A DNA stretch of 49,403 bases, from assembly GCA_002729595.1 (NCBI GenBank), contig PBYL01000033.1, positions 1 through 49,403 on the forward strand. The letters are read 5' to 3'. A program made the translations under genes and the position numbers. Within the stretch, counting starts at the first letter, position 1, and each line of letters starts with the position of its first letter. Below, piece after piece: positions 42,551 to 49,403 of this stretch. Under the pieces are notes generated by a model. It searched no databases, had not been told where the DNA came from, and saw only the letters and a program-made list of their open reading frames with translations. The stretch is from Thalassovita sp. (GTDB lineage: Bacteria; Bacteroidota; Bacteroidia; Cytophagales; Flammeovirgaceae).

Positions 42551-43045
42551 ATGAATATCGAATTTACTCCCATGCAACCTACAGACTGGCAAACTGTAGC
42601 AACTATTTACAAACAAGGTATAGATACCGGACAAGCCACTTTTCAGCAAGAGATACCCGAATGGGAAAGTTGGGACAAAGGCCACTTACAGATATGTAGA
42701 ATTCTGGCAAAGTCTGGAAATGAAATTGCCGGATGGGCAGCTTTATCACCTATTTCATCAAGAGCGGTTTATAGAGGTGTTACCGAAGTGAGCATTTACA
42801 TTTCTCCTGATTTTAGAGGGAAGAAAATTGGCAAAAAACTATTAGCCAAACTCATAGAAGATAGCGAAGCCAATGGAATATGGACATTGCAAGCATCCAT
42901 TTTCCCAGAAAACAAGGCCAGTTTAAAAATCCATCAAGACTTAGGTTTTAGGCAAGTAGGCTACCGTGAAAAAATCGGTGCGATGAATGGCATTTGGAGA
43001 GATACAATCTTACTAGAACGAAGAAGCCAATTAACAGGCAAGTAA
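42551..43045 (+). CDS. GNAT acetyltransferase, phosphinothricin-acetyltransferase-like
   Basis: 164 aa. The Pat/YwnH subfamily pattern is clear: an N-terminal IYKQGIDTGQATFQQEIPEW, acetyl-CoA loop VSIYISPDFRGKKIGKKLLA (R-G-K-K-I-G-K), and a C-terminal FPENKASLKIHQDLGFRQVG, then YREKIGAMNGIWRDTILLER. Family members N-acetylate amino-acid-like substrates such as methionine sulfoximine or phosphinothricin. It is cytosolic and appears monocistronic, between the terminator at 42372 and a short gap. The acceptor is inferred from subfamily only. Confidence 0.92.
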   Translation: MNIEFTPMQPTDWQTVATIYKQGIDTGQATFQQEIPEWESWDKGHLQICRILAKSGNEIAGWAALSPISSRAVYRGVTEVSIYISPDFRGKKIGKKLLAKLIEDSEANGIWTLQASIFPENKASLKIHQDLGFRQVGYREKIGAMNGIWRDTILLERRSQLTGK

Positions 43046-43109
43046 CAGATACTTATAAAGCGAATCATTGAGATTGCGTGAATAATGTTGTATTTTACAC
43101 ATCATGTAG

Positions 43110-43532
43110 ATGTATAAAATAACATTTCAATCATTTATGGATCATCATTTATCAACCCCTCCAAAGAATATAGAAACCAGAGAGCTATGGATGGAGAACG
43201 CGGCTGGCTTTATAATAATGGAGGATATAATGAAATATGCAATCAGTAGAATTCCAGATGGAACGGATCAAGAAACAAGAGTAAAAATTAAAGCAGGTAT
43301 TGAGGATGCTATTTATGGGCTTTGTATGATGATGGATGGAGTTTCAGGTACTTTACAAAATGATGAATACTCGCTTCGAATCCAACATAAAATACTTTTA
43401 GAATATAAAGATTCTACACTAGAAGAGATAGATACTTTGGATGGAGATGGTATGTGCATGGGTTTGCATAGTTGGCTTGAAGGAGATTTCGGAAATGAAC
43501 CAATAGTAGAAACAGAAAATACTGACAATTAA
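43110..43532 (+). CDS. Unknown 140-aa cytosolic protein
   Basis: I do not recognise a family. The ATG at 43110 is used here, but an in-frame ATG at 43137 (MDHHLSTPPK) could be the real start, leaving 131 aa. The sequence is helical and acidic, with two Met-rich helices (NAAGFIIMEDIMKYAISRIP and DAIYGLCMMMDGVSG) and an acidic C-terminal tail. No signal peptide or membrane segment is present. It ends 38 bp before the Cys/Met PLP-enzyme gene and may be cotranscribed with it; there is no evidence of shared function. Confidence 0.65.
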   Translation: MYKITFQSFMDHHLSTPPKNIETRELWMENAAGFIIMEDIMKYAISRIPDGTDQETRVKIKAGIEDAIYGLCMMMDGVSGTLQNDEYSLRIQHKILLEYKDSTLEEIDTLDGDGMCMGLHSWLEGDFGNEPIVETENTDN

Positions 43533-43570
43533 ATAGTAATCACGAACCTAAAAACTCAATCAATCACATT

Positions 43571-44746
43571 ATGGATAAATTAAAAAAAGGGACTCAATCA
43601 GTTTGGGGAGGAGAAACAGAAAGATTTCCCGGAGGAACCACTACACCACCAATTATCAATAGTGTAACTTACGCTTACGACGATTTAGACGAATGGTATG
43701 ATGTTGCTATCGGCAAGCAAAATGGACATATTTACAGCAGAAATACGAACCCGACAGTAGCAGTTTTAGAAGAGAAAATTAAAGTGTTAGAAGGAGCAGA
43801 AGCAGCCACTTCTTTTGCTACAGGCATGGGAGCGATTAGCAATACATTGTTTGCCTTTTTGCAAGCAGGTAAAAGAGTCGTTTCCCTCAAAGACACCTAT
43901 GGTGGAACGAGCAAAATTTTCCTCGATTTTTTGCCTGCTTATAATATAGATGTAAAACTCTGCGACACCACAAACCACGAAGAAATTGAGGCTGAGATAG
44001 CTAAAGGCTGTGACTTATTGTATCTAGAAACACCAACCAATCCAACCTTAAAAGTAGTGGATATAAAAAGACTAGCCACTGCGGCAAAGAAAAAGGGAGC
44101 GGTGGTGGTAGTAGACAATACTTTCGCTACGCCTATCAACCAGAATCCACTTTCACTTGGAGCCGATCTGGTTTTACATAGTGCTACAAAATTCTTATGT
44201 GGGCATTCTGATGCGATGGGTGGCGTGCTGGCAGGCAAAGCAGAATTGGTGAAAAAAGTGTTTCAGTTTAGAGAAATTAATGGAGCCAGTTTACAAGCCG
44301 AACCCGCCTATCTAATTGCTCGTGGAATGAAAACCCTCGAACTCCGCATCGAAAGGCAAAACAAATCGGCTATGCAAATTGCACGCTTTCTGGCAGAGCA
44401 AGACAAAGTAGAAGCGGTATATTATCCGGGATTAGAAACGCATGCCGGTTACGAGATTGCCAAATCTCAAATGTCTGGTTTTGGTGGTATGATGAGCTTT
44501 TCACTAAAAGGAGGTTATGAAAATGTAAAAGTCTTTTTACAGAATTTAAAACTGGTACATTTAGCCGCTAGCTTGGGTTCGGTAAGTACATTGGCTGGTC
44601 CTCCGAGAACTACGAGCCATGTAGAGTTGACAGAAGAGCAGCGAAGATTGTTGGGCATACCAGAAGGTTTAATTAGATATTCAGTAGGAATAGAAAATGT
44701 AGAAGACCTAATTGCAGATATTAAACAGGCTTTAGCAAAAATATAA
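43571..44746 (+). CDS. Cys/Met-metabolism PLP-dependent enzyme (cystathionine synthase/lyase or methionine gamma-lyase type)
   Basis: 391 aa, the normal length for the family. The PLP lysine is K207 in LVLHSATKFLCGHSDAMGG. Other family motifs are IYSRNTNPTVAVLEEKI, ATGMGAISN, LYLETPTNPTLKVVDI, VVVDNTFATP and SLGSVSTLAGPPRTTSH. The fold makes or breaks C-S bonds of cystathionine, homocysteine or methionine. The exact reaction cannot be told from motifs, so I give no gene symbol. No other methionine-pathway gene is adjacent; the 140-aa unknown gene lies 38 bp upstream. Confidence 0.92.
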   Translation: MDKLKKGTQSVWGGETERFPGGTTTPPIINSVTYAYDDLDEWYDVAIGKQNGHIYSRNTNPTVAVLEEKIKVLEGAEAATSFATGMGAISNTLFAFLQAGKRVVSLKDTYGGTSKIFLDFLPAYNIDVKLCDTTNHEEIEAEIAKGCDLLYLETPTNPTLKVVDIKRLATAAKKKGAVVVVDNTFATPINQNPLSLGADLVLHSATKFLCGHSDAMGGVLAGKAELVKKVFQFREINGASLQAEPAYLIARGMKTLELRIERQNKSAMQIARFLAEQDKVEAVYYPGLETHAGYEIAKSQMSGFGGMMSFSLKGGYENVKVFLQNLKLVHLAASLGSVSTLAGPPRTTSHVELTEEQRRLLGIPEGLIRYSVGIENVEDLIADIKQALAKI

Positions 44747-44751
44747 TCCTC

Positions 44752-44779
44752 AAAAAAAGCTAAAAAAAGGCTGTTTTTT
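44752..44779 (+). terminator. Weak hairpin terminator after the PLP enzyme
   Basis: AAAAAAAGC (44752-44760) can pair, with a small mismatch, with GCTGTTTTTT (44770-44779). It is followed by G, so the T run is part of the stem. Confidence 0.4.
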
Positions 44780-44848
44780 GCAGCAAACGCCGATGATGCA
44801 CCGTGCGGTTAGTAAAATATATCTACAGATTAAATTTATGGTGCTACT

Positions 44849-45295
44849 ATGAGAATGATTTTAAGAGGTTTAATCATATTCCTTCTACTACAAAGCTGTT
44901 CTGAAGATGATTGTGGGGCATGTTTTACTCCTCCCAACTTATTTCAGATTGAAATAGTAGATAAAGCTTCTGGTGAAAACGTATTTACTAGTGGAGCTTA
45001 CGCGGTTTCAGATATTAAAGTAGAAAACCTGCTTGAAGGTAATGCAGCTACATTCACTTTTATTGATGAGAATGATTTAAACATGATTCGCTTTCAAGAA
45101 ATTGGTTGGGAAACAGAAAAAGTAAAATATTCAATTTCATTAGATGGAGAAGAAATCTTTACATTTTATGTAGATGCTGAGAGAAAAAGCGAAGATTGCT
45201 GTTCGTTCACAGTGTATAGAGAGGTGGTTTTGGAAGGTACCGAATATGAATTTGACTCTAGTACAGAAATCTATAAAATTCTTCTTGATGAATAA
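44849..45295 (+). CDS. Small Cys-rich lipoprotein of unknown function
   Basis: 148 aa. Signal peptide MRMILRGLIIFLLLQSCSED with lipobox LQSC; the residues after the cysteine (SEDD) match the Bacteroidota surface-lipoprotein export signal. The mature domain reads as an all-beta fold (FQIEIVDKASGENVFTSGAY, then VKYSISLDGEEIFTFYVDAE). Four more Cys residues (DCGAC, DCCSF) could form disulfides. Similar short lipoproteins are common in this phylum and uncharacterised. It ends 18 bp before the Crp/Fnr gene, so they may share a transcript. Confidence 0.75.
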   Translation: MRMILRGLIIFLLLQSCSEDDCGACFTPPNLFQIEIVDKASGENVFTSGAYAVSDIKVENLLEGNAATFTFIDENDLNMIRFQEIGWETEKVKYSISLDGEEIFTFYVDAERKSEDCCSFTVYREVVLEGTEYEFDSSTEIYKILLDE

Positions 45296-45313
45296 TTCAG
45301 CTACTTTTGTAGC

Positions 45314-45883
45314 ATGCAAAGTTTTTTAAAATATATTCAATCAATCGCGAATATCTCAGATACAAGCTGGCAGTTTTTACTGCCGGCTTTATCTACTACT
45401 AAGTTAAAAAAAGGCGAGTTTTTGTTAAAAGAAAATCAAGTTTGCAATGCACTGTTTTTTATAGAAACAGGCTTCTGCAGAAGTTTTTACAATAAGGAAG
45501 GAGAAGAAAAAAACACATCCTTTCATTTCGAAAATGAGGTGGTAACCAATATTAATAGTTTTGGTACTGGCGAAAAATCTGCTTATAACATCCAAACTTG
45601 CGAGCCTACCAGTCTTATTATAGTAGATAAATTAAAACTGATAGAAGCTAGTAAACATGCACCAGAAATCGAGACAGTTGGTAAAAAATGTCTTCGACTG
45701 ACGGCTTCAAAACTAGAAGAACACTCTAGCTTATTTAAATTATATTCACCCCAAGAGCGCTACGAATATTTGGAGTCTAATCATCCACAAATTTTACAGC
45801 GAGTATCACTAACTCAACTTTCTTCTTACTTAGGTATGGCGAGAGAAACACTTAGTAGAATTAGGAGCCGAAGAACGAATTAG
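45314..45883 (+). CDS. Crp/Fnr-family transcriptional regulator
   Basis: 189 aa, typical of the short Bacteroidota Crp/Fnr group. Residues about 15-125 form the cyclic-nucleotide-binding-like beta roll (KLKKGEFLLKENQVCNALFF, then IETGFCRSFYNKEGEEKNTS), and a dimerisation helix follows. The HTH at about 160-185 (VSLTQLSSYLGMARETLSRI) has R177, E178 and R182, spaced exactly like the TGTGA-contacting R180, E181 and R185 of E. coli CRP. The Arg-Ser pair of the cAMP pocket is not obvious, so the effector may differ. A perfect TGTGA-N6-TCACA palindrome starts 7 bp after its stop codon, upstream of the VOC gene. Confidence 0.9.
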   Translation: MQSFLKYIQSIANISDTSWQFLLPALSTTKLKKGEFLLKENQVCNALFFIETGFCRSFYNKEGEEKNTSFHFENEVVTNINSFGTGEKSAYNIQTCEPTSLIIVDKLKLIEASKHAPEIETVGKKCLRLTASKLEEHSSLFKLYSPQERYEYLESNHPQILQRVSLTQLSSYLGMARETLSRIRSRRTN

Positions 45884-45889
45884 TCGCTT

Positions 45890-45905
45890 TGTGACGATCG
45901 TCACA
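45890..45905. promoter_or_regulatory. Perfect CRP-type operator upstream of the VOC gene
   Basis: TGTGACGATCGTCACA is a 16-bp perfect palindrome of the form TGTGA-N6-TCACA. Downstream near-consensus -7 elements TATATTTC (45921-45928) and CAACTTTG (45928-45935) would place the site centre near position -40, a class II activator position. Confidence 0.7.
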
Positions 45906-45964
45906 GGTAGGTCTGTGTTTTATATTTCAACTTTGCTGCATGTAGAATTTTAAAACATAGACCT

Positions 45965-46381
45965 ATGCAAAAGTTAAAGAAGATTGATGCTGAAACGAAT
46001 GTAATTACTTGGTTCGAGATTCCAGTATTAGATACCGAAAGAGCGAGAACTTTTTATGAAAACATACTAGACATAAAAATGACTACTCGCTATTTTAAAG
46101 AAACCAACGAAGAGCTCACCTTTTTCCCTTCGAAAGAAGGAGTGATACAAGCCACATCTGGCAGAGTTACCGGAGTACTTACCAAATCGGCAGAAGTAAA
46201 GCCTGCTTCTAAAGGCACGATGGTTTACTTAAATGCGAGCCCGAGCTTACAGGAGGTATTAGATAAAGTGGAGAAAAACGGCGGTAAAATCGCCATGCCT
46301 CAAATAGAAATTCAAGCTGGTTTAATTGCTGCCATTATCGATACAGAGGGAAATAAAGTGGGTTTACACACAGAAAAATAA
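45965..46381 (+). CDS. VOC-family (glyoxalase/dioxygenase-fold) protein
   Basis: 138 aa with two beta-alpha-beta-beta-beta modules, the VOC fold: NVITWFEIPVLDTERARTFY, then ENILDIKM in the first and LQEVLDKVEKNGGKIAMPQI, then AAIIDTEGNKVGLHTE in the second. The usual metal ligands are not all present: the first-strand position is Trp-Phe-Glu and the C-terminal strand ends VGLHTEK, so metal binding is uncertain. It is a single-domain cytosolic protein that would dimerise to form an active site. The Crp/Fnr gene and the CRP-type palindrome directly upstream make it the likely regulated target. Confidence 0.88.
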   Translation: MQKLKKIDAETNVITWFEIPVLDTERARTFYENILDIKMTTRYFKETNEELTFFPSKEGVIQATSGRVTGVLTKSAEVKPASKGTMVYLNASPSLQEVLDKVEKNGGKIAMPQIEIQAGLIAAIIDTEGNKVGLHTEK

Positions 46382-46485
46382 TCCTTCGATTTAATTTGAT
46401 AATAGCATCATAAAACCATTTTATCGAAAGGCTGTTTTTGGGCGAATTTTAGGTCTATACATGGAACAAATGCGATTTTGCGGGG

Positions 46486-46515
46486 TTAATTAATTGAAAG
46501 CAACAAATTAATTAA
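46486..46515 (+). promoter_or_regulatory. Inverted repeat touching the thioesterase start codon
   Basis: TTAATTAATT (46486-46495) and AATTAATTAA (46506-46515) are perfect 10-bp arms around 10 bp. The right arm ends on the base before the ATG at 46516, so it covers the translation-initiation region. Confidence 0.45.
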
Positions 46516-46917
46516 ATGAGTGAAATGAGATTCCACACCCGTAAATGGGTGAAGCCAGAAGATTTAAATCCTAATAAAACTCTTTTTGGTGGACGACTTC
46601 TCGCCTGGATAGACGAGGAAGCCGCTTTGTACACAATTATACAGCTAGAAAACAGCCATGTAGTAACCAAATTTATGTCGACAATCGAATTTGTTTCTTC
46701 GGCAAGGCAGAATGATATTGTTGAGATAGGTATCGAACCTGTAAAATGGGGTAGAACCTCACTTACATTGAGATGTGAGGTAAGAAACAAAATGACAAGA
46801 AAGCCGATTATCAAGATCGATCAGATTGTGATGGTAAATGTTGATGAAAATGGTAGCCCTAAACCACATGGTAAAACGGAGCTTGAGTATGTAAAAGATC
46901 GTTTAGGTGACGATTAA
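46516..46917 (+). CDS. Acyl-CoA thioesterase (hotdog fold, YciA-like)
   Basis: 133 aa, the usual length for a single hotdog domain. Motifs fit the YciA/BACH group: VKPEDLNPNKTLFGGRLLAW (with N-x-x-x-x-x-F/M-G-G-x-L before the long hotdog helix), IDEEAALYTII, and the strand-rich second half VEIGIEPVKWGRTSLTLRCE. Such enzymes hydrolyse acyl-CoA to free fatty acid and CoA in the cytosol. The active-site Asp/Glu corresponds to the D-E-E of the helix. It is probably monocistronic, with an inverted repeat at the start and a terminator at 46930. Confidence 0.9.
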   Translation: MSEMRFHTRKWVKPEDLNPNKTLFGGRLLAWIDEEAALYTIIQLENSHVVTKFMSTIEFVSSARQNDIVEIGIEPVKWGRTSLTLRCEVRNKMTRKPIIKIDQIVMVNVDENGSPKPHGKTELEYVKDRLGDD

Positions 46918-46929
46918 TATAATATTAAT

Positions 46930-46980
46930 GAATGCATCTTTCACAATATTATTAATATTTGGCTGGAAGATGCATTCGCT
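46930..46980 (+). terminator. Hairpin terminator after the thioesterase gene
   Basis: Perfect 11-bp arms GAATGCATCTT (46930-46940) and AAGATGCATTC (46967-46977), with a long AT-rich loop that may fold further, followed by GCTTTTAAT. The stem is strong although the T run is short. Confidence 0.6.
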
Positions 46981-47010
46981 TTTAATAAGATAAACTTAAC
47001 CACAACCAAC

Positions 47011-47580
47011 ATGAACTTAAAAGCATCAGCATTAACTGGCATATCACTAATTCTATTAAGTATAGTTTTTAATTCCTGCAAAACAATTCCCGAAGGAGCC
47101 AGTCCGGTTTCGTCATTCGAAGTAAATAAGTATTTGGGTAAATGGTACGAAATTGCCCGCATGGATTTTAAGTTTGAGCGTAACCTGAATAATACTACTG
47201 CAGAATATTCATTCAATGAAGACTCTACCATCAAAGTAATAAACAGAGGTTACAACTATGTGGAAGAAGAATGGGATGAGGCAATTGGTAAAGCAAAATT
47301 CTCTGATGATGCAGATATTGCTGCTTTAAAGGTTTCTTTTTTCGGGCCTTTCTATGCACCTTATAATGTGATCGCTTTGGATAAAGAGTATAAATATGCG
47401 CTAGTCGCTGGCAAAAACCTAGATTATTTGTGGATACTCTCAAGAGAGAAAACCATACCTGACCAGATCAAAGAAAAATACCTCAACAAAGCCAAAGAAA
47501 TCGGCTATAATATAGACGAACTTGTGTGGGTGGAGCATGATCTCAAAAAAGTTTCTAATACTGCCGAAAGCATGGAATAA
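47011..47580 (+). CDS. blc: Bacterial lipocalin (outer-membrane lipoprotein)
   Basis: 189 aa. The signal peptide ends at the lipobox FNSC. The lipocalin signature is intact: the first motif VNKYLGKWYEIARMDFKFER (G-x-W-Y-E-I-A-R), NNTTAEYSFNEDSTIKVINR and GYNY in the second strand region, FFGPFYAPYNVIALDKEYKY in the third, then YALVAGKNLDYLWILSREKT (the W-I-L-S-R motif). Blc proteins are outer-membrane lipocalins that bind lysophospholipids or fatty acids and help in membrane repair. The neighbouring acyl-CoA thioesterase gives a loose lipid-related context, but a terminator separates the two genes. Confidence 0.95.
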   Translation: MNLKASALTGISLILLSIVFNSCKTIPEGASPVSSFEVNKYLGKWYEIARMDFKFERNLNNTTAEYSFNEDSTIKVINRGYNYVEEEWDEAIGKAKFSDDADIAALKVSFFGPFYAPYNVIALDKEYKYALVAGKNLDYLWILSREKTIPDQIKEKYLNKAKEIGYNIDELVWVEHDLKKVSNTAESME

Positions 47581-47656
47581 CTTCGAAAAATGAGAAAATA
47601 CTTTGTTTCATGTTAACATTTGTTTGTTCTAGTGATGTGGATTACTCAAAAACGAG

Positions 47657-47713
47657 GAGGTAATTTAAGGGCAAAATATCAATTCCTTAAATTGAGTTAG
47701 AAACCTCTCTTTT
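47657..47713 (+). terminator. Bulged hairpin between lipocalin and TPR genes
   Basis: Inner arms AATTTAAGG (47662-47670) and CCTTAAATT (47685-47693) are perfect. An outer GAGGT (47657-47661) pairs with ACCTC (47703-47707) across a 9-nt bulge, followed by TCTTTTT. It may end the lipocalin transcript or structure the leader of the TPR gene 30 bp downstream. Confidence 0.45.
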
Positions 47714-47743
47714 TGGAATTCTATAAACTAAACCACAAATAAC

Positions 47744-48835
47744 ATGAAACATCTCATTAGCATTATCTTGTTAACTACTTCTTTTCTTGCTGTAAATGCG
47801 CAATCGAATAGCCAGAACGCAGAAGAAGCCATTACCCAAGCCATCAACTATATGGACAATGGCAAAATAAACGAAGCCATTGTTTTGTTGGAGCAAGCAC
47901 AAGATTTATATCCAGATAACATCAACATACCTTACGAAATGGCTTATGCTTATCAGTTAGCGCAGGATTATGATAAGTGTATCAAAGTGGCGAAACCATT
48001 ATTAAAGAGAGATGATGTTTTTGATCAAGTGTATCAACTAATTGGAAACTCGTACGACTTAAAAGGCCAGCCAGAAAAGGGGATTAAGATATATGATAAA
48101 GGTCTTGAAAAGTTTCCAACTTCGGGCAAATTGTATTTGGAAAAAGGAATTGTATTAGCCAACCAATCCAAATGGGTTGAGGCTTTTGATTCTTGGGAAG
48201 CTGGCATTGTAGCCGATCCAGATCATTCATCAAATTATTACTATGCTACTCAGGTATTGGCTGATTCTAAAGAGAAAATTTGGGCAGTGTATTATGGAGA
48301 GATGTTTTTAAACCTAGAGCCAAATACAAAGCGAAGCCTGCAAATGAGCAAATCATTATTTGAGATTTACAGAACATGTTTACCTATAAAAGATGGTAAG
48401 TGGGGGCTTGATTTTAGCCATAAATCTACCAACATCACACTTTCAATGAATAATTTGAATGCCGATAATCTTTTAAACAAATTAATGTCTTTTGAGACAG
48501 TACATAATTTGGCAATGGAGGCTGGTTATAAAGATGTAGAGCCAGAATTCACATTAGCCAATCTCATAAAAATAAGAAAACAGTTTTTAGAGAAATGGAA
48601 TGAGTCTTATAAACCATTATACCCGAACCTTGTCTTTGATTACCATGACATATTAATTAAAAATGAAATGTTTGAGCCTTATTACTACTGGTTAATGCAA
48701 GAAGGTGCTCCCGACGAATTTGAAGCATGGAAGAGTGCGAATGAGGAAAAATACGAAAGCTTTCTCAGTTGGTATTCAGAAAATCCCATGAATTTTTCAG
48801 AAGAAAATAAGACCAATAGGATTAAATATCAGTAA
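47744..48835 (+). CDS. Secreted TPR-repeat protein
   Basis: 363 aa with a signal peptide ending LAVNAQS (about 1-20). Residues about 24-190 carry TPR units (ITQAINYMDNGKINEAIVLL, then EQAQDLYPDNINIPYEMAYA; IKIYDKGLEKFPTSGKLYLE). The C-terminal 170 residues are a non-repeat domain (SLQMSKSLFEIYRTCLPIKD and FLEKWNESYKPLYPN, then LVFDYHDILIKNEMFEPYYY) that I do not recognise. TPRs scaffold protein contacts, and the signal peptide puts them in the periplasm. It is monocistronic, closed by a strong terminator. No enzymatic motif is visible. Confidence 0.85.
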   Translation: MKHLISIILLTTSFLAVNAQSNSQNAEEAITQAINYMDNGKINEAIVLLEQAQDLYPDNINIPYEMAYAYQLAQDYDKCIKVAKPLLKRDDVFDQVYQLIGNSYDLKGQPEKGIKIYDKGLEKFPTSGKLYLEKGIVLANQSKWVEAFDSWEAGIVADPDHSSNYYYATQVLADSKEKIWAVYYGEMFLNLEPNTKRSLQMSKSLFEIYRTCLPIKDGKWGLDFSHKSTNITLSMNNLNADNLLNKLMSFETVHNLAMEAGYKDVEPEFTLANLIKIRKQFLEKWNESYKPLYPNLVFDYHDILIKNEMFEPYYYWLMQEGAPDEFEAWKSANEEKYESFLSWYSENPMNFSEENKTNRIKYQ

Positions 48836-48840
48836 TCAAT

Positions 48841-48875
48841 AAAAAATCACTCTCACCTCAAGGAGTGATTTTTTT
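48841..48875 (+). terminator. Strong intrinsic terminator after the TPR gene
   Basis: Perfect 12-bp arms AAAAAATCACTC (48841-48852) and GAGTGATTTTTT (48863-48874), loop of 10 nt, with the T run continuing the stem. The A-run on the left makes it usable on both strands. Confidence 0.9.
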
Positions 48876-48883
48876 GTTAATAT

Positions 48884-48948
48884 CAATACTACAATTAGGA
48901 AATTGATTTAATCTTTGTACCTTAGCAATACTACAAATAAGAAATTGA
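48884..48948 (+). promoter_or_regulatory. Two 23-bp direct repeats flanking the PadR promoter
   Basis: Copy 1 (48884-48906) and copy 2 (48926-48948) begin CAATACTACAA and end AGGAAATTGA or AAGAAATTGA. They match at 21 of 23 positions and start 42 bp apart, four helical turns. A near-consensus -7 AATCTTTG (48910-48917) lies between them, and copy 2 ends at the base before the PadR ATG. This is a likely autoregulatory operator pair. Confidence 0.6.
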
Positions 48949-49281
48949 ATGAAAACATATCCATTAGGAGAATTTGAAGAGATTGTATTACTCACTGTAG
49001 GAGTATTGTACGATGAGGCTTATGGAGTAGCTATTAAAGATGCTATTGAAGAAAAAGCGCACCGAAAAGTGAGTGTAGGCGCATTACAATCTGCCTTAAA
49101 AAGGATGGAGAAAAAAGGGTACTTGCAATCGCGAGAAGGGGAAGCAAATTCCCAGAGAGGAGGGAAACCGAAACGCTATTATGCCATTACAGCTTATGGC
49201 AAACTTGCATTAGAGCAAAGCAAAGAAATACGAATGGGTTTATGGAATGCTATTCCCAAACTAGCACTTAAATTCAATTAG
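48949..49281 (+). CDS. PadR-family transcriptional regulator
   Basis: 110 aa, the short PadR class. The winged helix is clear: GEFEEIVLLTVGVLYDEAYG, then VAIKDAIEE, ALQSALKRMEKKGYLQSREG as recognition helix and turn, and wing EANSQRGGKPKRYYAITAYG. The C-terminal helix (KLALEQSKEIRMGLWNAIPK) would form the dimer. PadR repressors usually release DNA when a small molecule or drug binds. It lies 2 bp before an FtsX-like permease gene, a pairing common in this phylum, so it probably represses that operon and itself through the direct repeats at 48884. Confidence 0.93.
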   Translation: MKTYPLGEFEEIVLLTVGVLYDEAYGVAIKDAIEEKAHRKVSVGALQSALKRMEKKGYLQSREGEANSQRGGKPKRYYAITAYGKLALEQSKEIRMGLWNAIPKLALKFN

Positions 49282-49283
49282 TC

Positions 49284-49403
49284 ATGCTGAAAGACTTTGC
49301 TACCCGCATATTAAAATGGTTTTGCCATCCTGACTTCTACACAGAGATACAAGGTGACTTGGAAGAAATGTATCAACGCAATCTGGAAGATGGCAAGCGA
49401 AAA
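49284..49403 (+). CDS. FtsX-like ABC transporter permease, 3' truncated by the window end
   Basis: Only the first 40 codons are present, starting from the ATG at 49284. The N-terminus reads MLKDFATRILKWFCHPDFYT, then EIQGDLEEMYQRNLEDGKRK. This matches the prefix of large Bacteroidota MacB/FtsX-type permeases, in which a cytosolic W-x-x-P-x-x-x-E-x-I-x-G-D-L-E-E-like motif precedes the first membrane helix. The rest of the protein (usually about 800 aa) is outside the window. The PadR regulator is encoded 2 bp upstream. The family call rests on this short motif and on the gene pairing. Confidence 0.7.
   Translation, partial: MLKDFATRILKWFCHPDFYTEIQGDLEEMYQRNLEDGKRK

Noticed and set aside
45908..45965. 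TAGGTCT and AGACCTA arms around the VOC leader
   Set aside because: Only 7 bp with a 44-bp interval; likely chance, and the CRP-type palindrome explains the region better.
46512..46814. 100-aa minus-strand frame opposite the thioesterase
   Set aside because: Fully antisense to a clear hotdog-fold gene and without family features.
1..49403. Mobile elements, prophage, tRNA or rRNA genes
   Set aside because: No transposase or integrase-like product, long terminal inverted repeats, tRNA cloverleaf or rRNA stretch could be recognised by eye; a covariance or profile search was not possible.

Overview
The window is AT-rich Bacteroidota DNA, most likely a free-living, polysaccharide-degrading member of the Cytophagales. 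This rests on two SusD-type genes, a SusC with a secretin/TonB N-terminal (STN) domain, ECF sigma/FecR cell-surface signalling, -7 boxes of the form TAnnTTTG, many lipoproteins with acidic residues after the lipidation cysteine, and S9 peptidase, GH9 and very large multi-PAS histidine kinases. No rRNA, tRNA, CRISPR array, insertion sequence or phage gene was found. The genus assignment is inference.

Layout. 1-6238: the end of a glycan utilisation locus, with a truncated SusD, a GntR-type regulator, a duplicated-domain secreted protein and a GH9 beta-glucanase. 6408-10890 (minus): a 1371-aa PAS/GAF histidine kinase overlapping a stand-alone receiver gene. 11229-15042: a propeller lipoprotein, then a convergent pair (unknown 179-aa protein and a membrane-anchored TPR/LuxR-type regulator) whose two promoters share an array of four 11-bp repeats. 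15221-18412: GNAT, S9 peptidase, DinB-like protein. 18492-20018: an overlapping ECF sigma / 62-aa membrane peptide / lgt operon. 20491-23565: a second six-PAS kinase.

23575-42364 holds a PHP-domain lipoprotein, an alkaline-phosphatase-superfamily enzyme and an HGSNAT-like membrane acyltransferase. These are followed by an ECF sigma factor, FecR, SusC, SusD, a purple-acid-phosphatase-like lipoprotein, a tandem glycerophosphodiesterase, a propeller plus helical-domain protein, and a sialidase-like lipoprotein. The SusC STN domain, FecR and ECF sigma should form a surface-signalling relay that switches on import. The surrounding enzymes are phosphoesterases rather than ordinary glycosidases, so the substrate is plausibly a phosphodiester-containing glycan or lipid head group (inference).

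42551-49403 is mixed housekeeping and accessory DNA: GNAT, Cys/Met PLP enzyme, small lipoprotein, Crp/Fnr regulator followed by a perfect Crp-type operator and a VOC protein, acyl-CoA thioesterase, lipocalin, TPR protein, and PadR followed by the start of an FtsX-like permease gene that runs off the window.

The main candidates for undescribed biology are the shared four-repeat promoter array of the TPR/LuxR regulator and its convergent neighbour, and the phosphoesterase-rich SusCD locus with its unclassified 717-aa enzyme.
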